From Brasenia schreberi (taxonomy: Eukaryota > Streptophyta > Magnoliopsida > Nymphaeales > Cabombaceae): a stretch of 64,000 nt of DNA. The notes below the pieces were generated by a model. It had not been told where the DNA came from and did no database searches. It saw nothing but the letters and a program-made list of their open reading frames with translations. The stretch's first letter is position 1. Each line of letters opens with the position of its first letter. The DNA is taken from contig JAYKKT010000089.1 of the NCBI GenBank assembly GCA_036023115.1, forward strand, positions 21,571,001 to 21,635,000, in the 5' to 3' direction. This document shows positions 47,721 to 57,950 of the stretch, in pieces. A program made the position numbers and the translations under genes.

Positions 47721-50700
47721 TGTAAACACCCCGAAATCCCACGAATTTCTCAAAATCCATCTGGTTTTATACAAGCAGCCCCAAAGGGCCATTTTGAGTT
47801 TGGAAACTCAGGAGCCTTCCAAACAACCCTGCACATATGTTTTAAACTATATCTTTCAAAAAACATACGATATGAATTTTGAAAACCCTTTTAAAACATG
47901 TTTTGAAACCCCGAAGTGGCTTGGCCCGATCAAGACAGGACCAGGAGAGCCAAGAAGAGCTCGGAACCGGAGCACCTGTCGAGCCCGGCGCAGCAACTCT
48001 TGTATCTGATTCACACCCCAGGATCTCGAACGTCCAAGACCCTGTTCTTATCAAAATAGCATTTGAAGTCATCTCCGGAAGGCAGAAACGAAGGCGGACG
48101 ACTATGTTGGCGAAGACCCAACGCAGACGGAGTACTGATGCTGTCAGGCCCCGCACGAATCGTCCGTTTCGAACCCAGCTCGAAGGAGTCAGAGTTCAGT
48201 TTGGATTGGATCTGGACCATATATATCCAGATCCCAATCCAAACCCATATGTAGACTTGGATTTGGATTTGAATCCAGAGATCCAATCCAATATCCATAT
48301 CCATGGCCCACATCACCTTCTCATAAATGGAGGTGGGGCCCACTTGAGTTTCACGTGGGATATTGGGCATGAGAGAGAGTGGGGGTGAAAAATATCAAGA
48401 GTGTTGTATTAAGCTTGACTTGTGTGTCAAGTTTGGGTTAATCATGTGGGTTAGCCTAATTGAGTGGGTTTAAGCTTGTAATTAGCTAAAACCTAACCTA
48501 GGGCTGCACCAACATGGGGTGATCAAGGTCTATGGGCCATGCTAAGGGAGCTCCTTCACCTAAACCTAACCCAAAATGCCTAAACCTAGCCTAAACCCCT
48601 AATCCACCCCTAATCTGAACCTAATCACCTAACCCACTTCCCTAATCCCGTCCTAATCCCAACCTAATCACCTAACCCACTTCCCTAATCCTTCCCTAAA
48701 CCTAGATTAATTTCCCTAATCCTAGCCTAAACCTAGCCTAATCACCTAACCTAGGTCACTAAACCTCACCCTAAAACCCAACCACCTAACCTAGCCCTAA
48801 ACCCCTAAACCACCCTTAGCCCACGATTTACCCAAACCCCTAGTTTTAAAATATTTGGCCCAACCCCTTCCAGCCCACCTTATCTACATACCACCCTACC
48901 TAAACCACCTAACCACTACCCACAGCCCAGCCCTAACCGACCTACCCATCCCCTATTTAAACCCCCCTCCTTGTGGGCGGGTTTTCCAAGTGGGAACGAC
49001 CATTCCACCCAGCCGGGCCCTCTCCTTCTCCCATCTCTCACCCAGCCGGGACCACTCCCCAACTGCTCCACCTGTTCCACCAGCCACCACCTGCACCGCC
49101 ACCTTCCCTCTTCCATCCACCACCACCATCCCTCAGCCGGACGCCACCACCTCCACCCAACCGAACCAACCAACAGTCACCTGCCCGTCTGCTTCCCATT
49201 TCATCCGCCACCTCTCCCCATTCGGTAAGTGCCCCAAACTCCCTCAAAGCCCCTCTCTTCCACCTCTCCACTCTTGGCCACCCATCCTACCTCCATCTCA
49301 GCCCCCTTGCCACCACCACTTTAACCTAGCCGAACCTAATATAACCCAAGCTGCCGGCCACTACCTAGCCATCATCTCCCATTCGGCCTTCCCCTAGGTG
49401 TCCCATTCGGCCTTTCCCACCAGCTCACCTTTTAGGTCCAGCTTCCCTAAACTCTCAACTCCCCTAGTGACCCTAAGAACCCACCCATTCAGCCACTTTA
49501 AAACCCCTGCTTGGAGCCGCCATCTACTTGCCACCGGCCACCTTCGAGGCGCCTATCCCGCGCCCCACTTGCAGCCGGCCAGCCCCTTTGATCACCTACC
49601 TTCGCGGAGCTCCCGTTTGCAGCCCAAAGCCAAGTCCACGCCCAAGCAAGACCTCTACGAACCAGCTACTCGTAAGTGTCTAAACTCGGTCCTTAGTTGT
49701 ATACTTGCTTGAGATTCAATTTGATACGGGGTTGTAATAACAGAGCATAGTCTCCCCCTGCTTGTAATAACGTGGCTTGGCACAACCACACACGTGCACT
49801 CTCTTAGTCGTGCACGATTTTGAGCACACACGGGCCTAATCAGCCCCTAATATATAAGTGTACATATATACTTTCATTTTCGAAGGGTTTTGTTTAAGTT
49901 GGGTGCGTTGTCTTTCAATTCAAGCACACTCACACACATTGAGCTTTCGCTCTTAGTTGAAAGACCCAAGTAAGGGCCGACCTATACTATTTGGGTTTCA
50001 TTTCTTGTCGTGTGAGTAAGTCTTTCAATTCAAGCACTTTCACACACATTGAGCCTTCGCTCTTACTCCCAAGACCTTAGTAAAGGCCTTATTGCAGTTA
50101 TATTTGGGTTTCATTTATGTCGTGTGGGTAGTCTTTCAATTCAAGCACTCTCACACACATTGAGCCTTCGCTCTTACTCCCAAGACCTTAGTCAAGGCCA
50201 TACTGCAATTTATATTTGGGTTTAATTTCATGTCGTGTGCGTAAGTCTTTCAATTCAAGCATGCACCCACATTGAGCCTTCGCTCTTATTTGCAAGACCC
50301 GAGTAAGGGCTCATATACATAAACTATATACCTATCTCCCTTCGGTTATTTCCCTTCGGTTATTTCCTTTCGGTTATTTCCCTTTTGTTATTTCCCCTTC
50401 AGTATTGTCTTTAATTTCGGGTTTTCCCTTTGGAGTAGCGTGAGTTTGCATTGAATCTACGCCATACCACGAGGTAGGATGCATATTGCATCAAAGCAAG
50501 CCCCGCTCGAATTCGCCCATGTAGTGGAGTGTTCATAACACACAAACTAGGTGGCCCGAAGAGGGATAAAAGAAAAGACTTAGGCACGTGCAAATCCACG
50601 TGATCTAAAATATGCAAGTCGCATCTTAAAGACCCGAAATAGACACCTCGAACCGCTTCGTAGACTTTCTCTCCAAAACTCGATTTTTGCAAAAGCGTAC

Positions 50701-50916
50701 AGACTGACCCTTGCGCATCGGTGCAAGAAGGTCTGCGACGACAAGAGCTTACTTGCTCACAGTCGCCACGTTTAGAAGTCAGTGTTAAAAAAATCTTCGC
50801 TAGCTTAAGTAAGCTAGCTGGTACGCCCTATTTGTATACATAGGCCTTAGGCACACGAGAAGATCCACTCCAAGCCCCGAAAGAGGCGAAGAGGCAGGGA
50901 TTTTCGCGCGTCTACA
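47721..50916 (+). mobile_element. Element H 3' LTR (3196 bp)
   Basis: Nearly identical to 36610-39791. The 14-base excess over the 5' LTR fits one extra 14-bp microrepeat unit at 50338-50404. TATA-like box 48953-48961, repeat block from 49910, two-stem structure 50700-50731. It provides the polyadenylation end of the RNA. The end TCTACA at 50911-50916 is followed by the GCCCC duplication. Confidence 0.95.
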
Positions 50917-50921
50917 GCCCC
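50917..50921. repeat. Target site duplication GCCCC, right of element H
   Basis: Partner of 36605-36609. Removing H and one copy restores the end of LTR G. Confidence 0.95.
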
Positions 50922-50959
50922 GAAAGAGGCGAAGAGGCGGGGATTTTCGCGCGTCTACA
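50922..50959 (+). mobile_element. Solo LTR G, last 38 bases
   Basis: The run GAAAGAGGCGAAGAGGCGGG to GCGCGTCTACA completes the LTR interrupted at 36609. With the end of the H LTR just before it, the two near-identical LTR ends look like a short tandem duplication, but they belong to two elements. Confidence 0.95.
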
Positions 50960-50964
50960 AGACT
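50960..50964. repeat. Target site duplication AGACT, right of solo LTR G
   Basis: Partner of 33311-33315. The RT sequence of F resumes right after it. Confidence 0.95.
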
Positions 50965-51349
50965 TTACAAAGTAAAGCTAAACCCTCAAAAATATGTATT
51001 CGGGGTATAGAAGTCGACCCCTCTAATTGTCGAGCCATCATAGACATGCTCCACCGTCAAATCTCACCCAAATTCGTAGCCTCCAAGGTCGATTACAGTC
51101 CGTTCGCCGATTTATATCAAATCTAGCGACTAGATGCAAACCCTTCAACAAGTTGTTGAGGAAGGGTACGAAATTCTTATGGGATGACGACTTCCAGAAG
51201 TCCTTCGAGAGACTAAGTCATACCTAGTTAATCCCCCCATTTTGAATCCTCCGAAGCAAGGAAAACCACTTTTACTTTACATTTCTGTGCATGCAAATGC
51301 TTTAGGAGCCCTATTGGCTCAATACGAGGATGACACCCATAAGGAGTAT
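50965..51349 (+). pseudogene. Element F pol, second part (late RT into first RNase H)
   Basis: It rejoins the RT of F exactly where LTR G cut it (YKVKLNPQK motif). Compared with E, about 54 bases are lost near 51006 between two GGGG-containing sites, removing the SGKLLGFMVSQ motif, and further small indels break the frame near 51045 and 51214. It then runs through RNase H motifs (RRFISNLATRC, LGALLAQYEDD) to 51349, where element E interrupts it. The rest of F must lie beyond the window, after E. Confidence 0.9.
51345..51349. repeat. Expected left target duplication of element E (AGTAT)
   Basis: AGTAT directly precedes the E 5' LTR. The right copy would be past base 64000 and is not visible. 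Confidence 0.7.
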
Positions 51350-54300
51350 TGTAAACACCCCGAAATCCCACGAACTTCTTAAAACAAACCTGGTTTTATA
51401 CAAGCAACCCCAAAGGGCCATTTTTGAGTCTGGAAACCCAGGAGCCTTCCAGACAACCCTGTACATACGTTTTGAACTCTATATTTCGAAAACATACATT
51501 ATAGCTTTTAAAACCTTTTTAAAACATGTTTTGAAACCCCGAAGTGGCTTGGCCTGATCAAGACAGGACTAGGAAAGCTAAGAAGAGCCCGGAACCGGAG
51601 CACACGACGAGCCCGGCACAACAACTCTTTTATCTGATTCACACCCCAGGATCTCGAACGTCCAAGACCCTGCTCTTATCAAAATAGCATTTGAAGTCAT
51701 CTTCGGAAGGCAGAAACGGAGGCAGACGACTATGTTGGTGAAGACCCAACGCAGACGGAGTACTGATGCTATCAGGCCCCGCACGAATCGTCCGTTTCGA
51801 ACCCAGCTCGAAGGAGTCAGAGTTCAGTTTGGATTGGATCTGGACCATATATATCCAGATTCTAATCCAAACCCATATGTGGACTTGGATTTGGATTTGG
51901 ATCCAGAGATCCAATCCAATATCCATATCCATGGCCCACATCACCTTCTCATAAATGGAGGTGGGGCCCACTTGAAATTCACGTGGGATATTGGGCATGA
52001 GAGAGAGTGGGGATGGAAAATATCAAGAGTGTTGTATTAAGCTTGACTTGTGTGTCAAGTTTGGGTTTAATCATGCGGGTTAGCCTAATTGAGTGGGTTT
52101 AAGCTTGTAATTAGCTAAAACCTAACCTAGGGCTGCACCAACATGAGGTGATCAAGGTCTATGGGCCATGCTAAGGGAGCTCCTTCACCTAAACCTAACC
52201 CAAAATGCCTAATCCCAGCCTAAACCCCTAATCCACCCCTAATATGAACCTAATCACCTAACCCCCTTCCCTAATCCCGGCCTAATCCCAACCTAATCAC
52301 CTAACCCACTTCCCTAATCCTTCCCTAAACCTAGATTAATTTCCCTAATCCTAGCCTAAACCTAGCCTAATCACCTAACCTAGCTCACTAAACCTCACCC
52401 TAAAACCCAACCACCTAACCTAGCCTTAAACCCCTAAACCACCCTTAGCCCACAATCTACCCAAACCCCTAGTTTTCAAAATATCTGGCCCAACCCTTTC
52501 CAGCCCACCTTATCTACATACCACCCTACCTAAACCACCTAACCACTACCCCAAGCCCAGCCCTAACTGACCTACCCATCCCCTATTTAAACCCCCCCCC
52601 TTTGGGGGCGGGTTTTCCAAGCTAGAAGGCCCTCACCTCAGCCCAGCCGGCTCCACTCTCCACCTGCCCGCCTGCTCCACTCTCCACCTGCTCCACCAGC
52701 TCTACCTGCACCGCCACCTTCCCTCTTCCATCCACCACCATTCTCCAGCCGAACGCCACCACCTTCACCCAATCGAACCAGCCGAGCTCCCATCCACACC
52801 TGGCTTCTCCTTGCCTTCCACCGCCTCTCCCCATTCGGTAAGTACCCTGCACCTTACCTAGCTTCTTCTCTACTCCCTCTCCACTCCCAGCCACCCACTA
52901 TACCATCACCTTACCTACCCAACAGCCCCTCGCTACCGCCACTCCCACTCGGCCAAACCTTAGCCGCCCCAACCGTTTGCCCCCTACCTAACTCACCTCA
53001 ACTATACCCGGCCACCCAATTAGATTTCCTAAGACTTGCCCGTGACACTCCCTTAAACCTACTATTCCCACTATCACCTAGCCCCATCCCCTGACTAGCA
53101 ACCTTCCCATACTCCAGCCTTAGTCACCCTAGCAGCCTGCCACCACCACATCTTCCTAGTCGGCCACTCCAACCGACTATTCCTTCATTCGGCCAGTCAT
53201 CACCCTTCCCCTAGGTGTCCCATTCGGCCTTCCCACAAACTCCCCTTTAGGTCCACTTTCCCTAAACATTCGACTCCCCTAGTGACCCTAAACACTCACT
53301 TGGTCCAGCCCCTTTAACCCCCCACCTCGAGGCGACATCCACTTGCAACCGACCACCTTTGAGGCACCTATCCCGCGCCCCACTTGCAGCCGGCCAGCAC
53401 CTTTGGTCACCTATCCTCGCGGAGCTCCCGTTTGCAGCCCAAGGCGAAGGTCAAGCCCACGCTCAAGCAAGGCCTCTACGGACCAGCTACTCGTAAGTGC
53501 CTAAACTCGGTCTTTAGTTGTATACTTGCTTGAGATTCAATTTGATACGGGGTTGTAATAACGGAGCATAGTCTCCCCCCGCTTGTAATAACGTGGCTTG
53601 GCACAACCACACACGTGCACTCTCTTAGTCGTGCACGATTTTGAACACACACGGGCCTAATCAGCCCCTAATACATAAGTGTACATATATACTTTCATTT
53701 TCGAAGGGTTTTGTTTAAGTTGGGTGCGTTGTCTTTCAATTCAAGCACTCTCACACACATTGAGCTTTCGCTCTTATTTGAAAGACCCAAGTAAGGGCCG
53801 ACCTATACAATTTGGGTTTCATTTCATGTCGTGTGAGTAAGTCTTTCAATTCAAGCACTTTCACACACATTGAGCTTTCGCTCTTATTTGAAAGACCCAA
53901 GTAAGGGCCGACCTATACTATTTGGGTTTCATTTCATGTCGTGTGAGTAAGTCTTTCAATTCAAGCACTCTCACACACATTGAGCCTTCGCTCTTATTCC
54001 CAAGACCTTAGTAAAGGCCTTATTGCAGTTATATTTGGGTTTCATTTATGTCGTGTGTGTAGTACTTCAATTCAAGCACTTTCACACACATTGAGCCTTC
54101 GCTCTTACTCCCCAAGACCTTAGTCAAGGCCATACTGCAATTTATATTTGGGTTTAATCTCATGTCGTGTGTGTAAGTCTTTCAATTCAAGCACGCACCC
54201 ACATTGAGCCTTCGCTCTTATTTGCAAGACCCAAGTAAGGGCTCATATACATAATCTATATACATATCTCCCTTCGGTTATTTCCCTTCTGTTATTTCCC

Positions 54301-54820
54301 TTCAGTATTGTCTTTACATTTCGGGTTTTCCCTTTGGAGTAGCGTGAGTTTGCATTGCATCTACGCCATACCACGAGGTAGGACGCATATTGCATCAAAG
54401 CAAGCCCCGCTCGAATTCGCCCATGTAGTGGAGTGTTCATAACACACAAACTAGGTGGCCCGAAAAGGGATAAAAGAAAAGATTTAGGCACGTGCAAATC
54501 CACGTGATCTAAAACATGCAATCGCATCTTAAAGACCCGAAATAGACACCTCGAACCACTTCGTAGACTTTTCTCTCCAAAAACTCGATTTTTGCAAAGC
54601 GTACAGACTGACCCTTGCGCATCGGTGCAAGAAAGTCTGCGACGACAAGAGCTTACTTGCTCACAGTCGCCACGTTTAGAAGTCAGTGTTAAAAATATCT
54701 TCGCTAGCTTAAGTAAGCTAGCTGGCACGCCCTATTTGCATACATAGGCCTTAGACACACGAGAAGATCCGCTCCAAGCCCTGAAAGAGGCGAAGAGGTG
54801 GGGATTTTCGCGCGTCTACA
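51350..54820 (+). mobile_element. Element E 5' LTR (3471 bp)
   Basis: From TGTAAACACCCC to GCGCGTCTACA, followed by the primer binding site. Subfeatures: telomere-like repeats about 52190-52500, TATA-like 52583-52591, donor-like GTAAGT at 52838-52843 and 53493-53498, five repeat units 53731 to about 54240, two-stem structure 54604-54639. Over the 1.2 kb that can be compared with the 3' LTR I count 12 differences, 11 of them derived in this copy. Confidence 0.95.
53731..54240 (+). repeat. Tandem repeat block of E 5' LTR, five units of 110-115 bp
   Basis: Units begin at 53731, 53841, 53951, 54062 and 54177. The second and third are the most alike, which fits a recent duplication of one unit. 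Confidence 0.85.
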
Positions 54821-54825
54821 AAGAT

Positions 54826-54843
54826 TGGCACGCCCGGTGGGAC
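54826..54843 (+). other. Element E primer binding site
   Basis: TGGCACGCCCGGTGGGAC, five bases after the LTR end, as in H. Confidence 0.8.
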
Positions 54844-54964
54844 GTGAGCCTTTTTAAAAATCGAGTTTGCTTGTAGAAGTCTTGCGAAAATTTTGTAAAA
54901 AGGTGTCATTTTAACTTGTTTTTCTTTGCTTGTACTTAGGACATTTTGAAAAAGCTTGAAAAGC

Positions 54965-57835
54965 ATGTCAAAATCCAATCCAAGTGAAGTGTCTAGCCAA
55001 GGCTCATGCGCATCAAGTTCTCACTCTAGGAGGATTTTCAAAAACAAAATAAAACTAGATGAAATCGAGGACTTGAGAAGGGAGTTTGAGGCCAAAATCG
55101 ATGCTCTCAGCCAAGAGGCTGAAGTAGGCGATTCATGTTCATCAAACGGTGAACAAAGGCCTAAAAAGAAATCTGAAAAACCTCGCAAGCAAAAAGTGGC
55201 CTCCGTAATGGAAGGCAACCAATACCACGAGTCCTTCTCACAAAAGGACCGTAAAGCCCTACAGCAGTTGCTGAAAGGGCAGAATAAAGAGAAAAGAAGC
55301 TACGCCCTGTCTGATTTCCTTCCTATGGATTACGAAACAGACAGTGACGATGAAATACCGAACTTCCATCGGTATGATGGCATGGGAGACCCTAGGTCTC
55401 ACTTGCAGCTTTTCTCGCGTCGAGCCCATAAGAAGAAAAAGGACTCGATGAAATGGGTGTATTGGTTCCCTTTATCCCTTAAAGGCACAGCTGCCAAATG
55501 GCTGGCTTCCTACGACTTAAGCCAGTTCGCTACTTTTGAAGAGTTAGCGAACTGCTTTATGCAAAGATTTGCACACAACGTAGAAGTCACGCCAACCCTG
55601 AATACCTTAAGGGATACAAAGCAAGGCATGAACGAAGACGTGCATGCCTTCATTATAAGATGGAGGTCGCTTTTGGGCCAAGTGCGAGAGCCCATATCAG
55701 AAGGATGCGCAGTAATGCTCATCCTGGATAATTTTAAAAGCGAGTTAAAAACCCTTCTCTCGCTCCATGAGATCTCAACTTTCCATAAGTTGATCAAAAA
55801 GGCCTCCCTTTTCGAATCCAACTTGCGAAAAGGGACATACGACCACTTATGGAAAGGAAGTGTCATTCCAAAATCCCGTTTGGAAAAGCCCATCGCATAT
55901 GGGCTGCCCACGACGGACAAAGGGGCAAAGCCCCATAAAATCGCCAATGTCCGGGTGGATCCAGGCATGGCGGGTACTTCTAAAAATTTTGAAAAATTAG
56001 AAAATAAGAGGGAACGCAATTTTCAAAAACCGGTTGAAAAATGGGAGTATACTCCGCTGGGGCAACCTGTGTCGGAGGTCCTAGACCTCTTACTGGCCCA
56101 AGGCATGATCGAACTCCCTGAAATAGCCGAAGGAGTCACGTCCAAAGGGGGGTATTTAAACCGATTTTGTAAGTATCATCGGCTCAAAGGCCATGATACC
56201 AAACGCTGCTTCTCTCTTTTAAATAAAATTGAGAACTTGATAGCAGAAGGCCGGCTCCAGGTCACTGCGGAACCTGAGCCACCTCAAGCTATCTTCAAGG
56301 AACCCTTTCCCAAGCATGCCAGTGGCAGTGGGAAAGGAAAGGAGGTATGTACCCTCACCATTTCCAAGGAACTAGCGCAAAAGCCAGAACCTGGTCGACC
56401 TACTTGTGCGCCCATCCTTGTACTATACAAGAGACCCGCCCAAGTCGTCATTTGGGGACCACCAAAAGTGGAAACCCCGGTAAAACCAGTTTTGAAAATC
56501 CAAGGTTCTCCTCAGCTCATCCTTAGAGCCAAGTCTAGCGCGAACCCTAGGCTGGTCGTGGGGGAAGTCACTAGATCCGGGAGGATCTATCAACCCCCGC
56601 ACCTTCAAGGTGCTCAAAAGGTGGTCAGTGTGCCTGACCCCTCAAAAGCATGTATCCCTAGTGGTCTGCCAAAAGTAGATAAGGACAAAGTCATCCTAAA
56701 TCCTTATGATTTCGAAAACCACCTTTCAAAGATTCCTATTCACATGTCTATCCTAGAGCTTATCAAAACCTCGCCTAGGCACAGACTTGTATTAGAGAAA
56801 ATTCTAGAAAGGGACAAGGTTGATTCGAACATAAGTCCGGAATCCTTGTCTGCCCAAGTGGCTTTATTAGGAGCAAAATCGCCCATCACCTTTTCGGAAG
56901 ATGATGTAGATAGACCCTATGAAACCCATAACCAGGCCCTGCATATCGAGGTGGTTCTAAACAACCACTCTCTGGACAGGTGCCTAGTCGATGGTGGAGG
57001 AGGGCTTAACATCCTTCCACTTCATGTGGCGTACAAAATCGGAGTCACCTTGACTTCAGTAAACCCAAGCCCCATCGTTATCACTGGATACGATGGGAAT
57101 GCGTCTAGACCTTTAGGATCCATCGAACTCCCAATGGAAACGGGAGGGATCGAACACACGGGGGTGTTCCATGTCTTGGACATCCACCCCCATTATAACC
57201 TGTTGCTGAGAAGGCCCTGGATATACAGTTTGTGCGCTGTGCCATCCACCTTCCACAAGTGTGTCAAGATCCCTTTTAGGGACCAGGTCGTAGTGATCCT
57301 AGGTGAGAGTCACCCACAGCTTCAGGGGATCATAAACTCCCCTTGTTTATCAAGCTCCCAGGCCCATGAGGCTAACCTGGGGCAAATTATGGTTGAGCCA
57401 CCTCGGCTCGTGTTGAACAACCCTAGGAAGGTTGTATGTGTGAAGGGGCCATCCAAAGCAGGCCCCCTCCCGACTCTAATCCTCCTAGGAAAACCCAAGC
57501 GTTCCCTATTTCCACAACCCCTGGACAAAAGGCCATACGAGCCTAATATGGACGATAGCATGTTCCAGGACCACGACTTGTGTCCCATCTTTTCAAAAAA
57601 CAAAAGGTCGTGGAACATGTTATTGAACATGGGCTACACGCCCTACAAGAGTCTAGGGGCACAAAGCCAGGGTCTCCTAGAGCCCATCCTTCCTAGGGCC
57701 AACCCAAGCCGATATGGGATCGGCTACACTCCCCGAATACCGCCGGAGCCACCCCCTGTGACCACCTGGGTCAAGGGTGCCCCGGAGCCTGTCTTAGAAG
57801 AAACCTACGATTTAGACCTCCTATTCCGAGTCTAA
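54965..57835 (+). CDS. Element E gag-protease polyprotein (956 aa, full length)
   Basis: An uninterrupted ORF from ATG 54965 (MSKSNPSEVSS, start conserved in F and H) to TAA at 57833-57835 (ends FRV). It would form the virus-like particle and cut the polyprotein. Gag core about residues 140-270; CHHC zinc knuckle about 402-415 (CKYHRLKGHDTKRC) for RNA binding; retropepsin with aspartate 676 in VDGGGGLNILP. The motif LLGRPW of other copies is LLRRPW here, a G-to-A change that may harm the protease. The C-terminal extension rich in P, K and R has no recognised domain. An acceptor-like AG lies at 54938-54939. Pol follows in another frame after 25 bases. Confidence 0.92.
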   Translation: MSKSNPSEVSSQGSCASSSHSRRIFKNKIKLDEIEDLRREFEAKIDALSQEAEVGDSCSSNGEQRPKKKSEKPRKQKVASVMEGNQYHESFSQKDRKALQQLLKGQNKEKRSYALSDFLPMDYETDSDDEIPNFHRYDGMGDPRSHLQLFSRRAHKKKKDSMKWVYWFPLSLKGTAAKWLASYDLSQFATFEELANCFMQRFAHNVEVTPTLNTLRDTKQGMNEDVHAFIIRWRSLLGQVREPISEGCAVMLILDNFKSELKTLLSLHEISTFHKLIKKASLFESNLRKGTYDHLWKGSVIPKSRLEKPIAYGLPTTDKGAKPHKIANVRVDPGMAGTSKNFEKLENKRERNFQKPVEKWEYTPLGQPVSEVLDLLLAQGMIELPEIAEGVTSKGGYLNRFCKYHRLKGHDTKRCFSLLNKIENLIAEGRLQVTAEPEPPQAIFKEPFPKHASGSGKGKEVCTLTISKELAQKPEPGRPTCAPILVLYKRPAQVVIWGPPKVETPVKPVLKIQGSPQLILRAKSSANPRLVVGEVTRSGRIYQPPHLQGAQKVVSVPDPSKACIPSGLPKVDKDKVILNPYDFENHLSKIPIHMSILELIKTSPRHRLVLEKILERDKVDSNISPESLSAQVALLGAKSPITFSEDDVDRPYETHNQALHIEVVLNNHSLDRCLVDGGGGLNILPLHVAYKIGVTLTSVNPSPIVITGYDGNASRPLGSIELPMETGGIEHTGVFHVLDIHPHYNLLLRRPWIYSLCAVPSTFHKCVKIPFRDQVVVILGESHPQLQGIINSPCLSSSQAHEANLGQIMVEPPRLVLNNPRKVVCVKGPSKAGPLPTLILLGKPKRSLFPQPLDKRPYEPNMDDSMFQDHDLCPIFSKNKRSWNMLLNMGYTPYKSLGAQSQGLLEPILPRANPSRYGIGYTPRIPPEPPPVTTWVKGAPEPVLEETYDLDLLFRV

Positions 57836-57950
57836 CCCATAGTGTTTTCCCTTTGTAGGTATGACGGAAGATCCCTTTTTCTAAAAAATACCAAAAACAT
57901 TTGAAAAACTTCAAATAAAAAAAATCAAAAATCAAGAAAAACCAAAAACA

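Larger units (their letters stand above)
36610..50916 (+). mobile_element. Element H, complete Tat-lineage Ty3/gypsy retrotransposon (14.3 kb)
   Basis: Two nearly identical LTRs (36610-39791 and 47721-50916), a primer binding site, gag-protease, pol, a 3' UTR and a polypurine tract in the usual order, flanked by GCCCC duplications. Comparing the LTRs by eye I noticed on the order of two dozen single-base differences and a small length change in the microrepeat, which suggests a fairly recent insertion. This is not a computed distance. It is the innermost element of the nest D > F > G > H. The coding defects are few: one frameshift in the gag-protease tail and one nonsense codon in the integrase. 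Confidence 0.95.

Noticed and set aside
50881..50959. A short tandem duplication of about 45 bases
   Set aside because: The two near-identical copies are the end of the H 3' LTR and the end of LTR G, brought together because H inserted 38 bases before the end of G.
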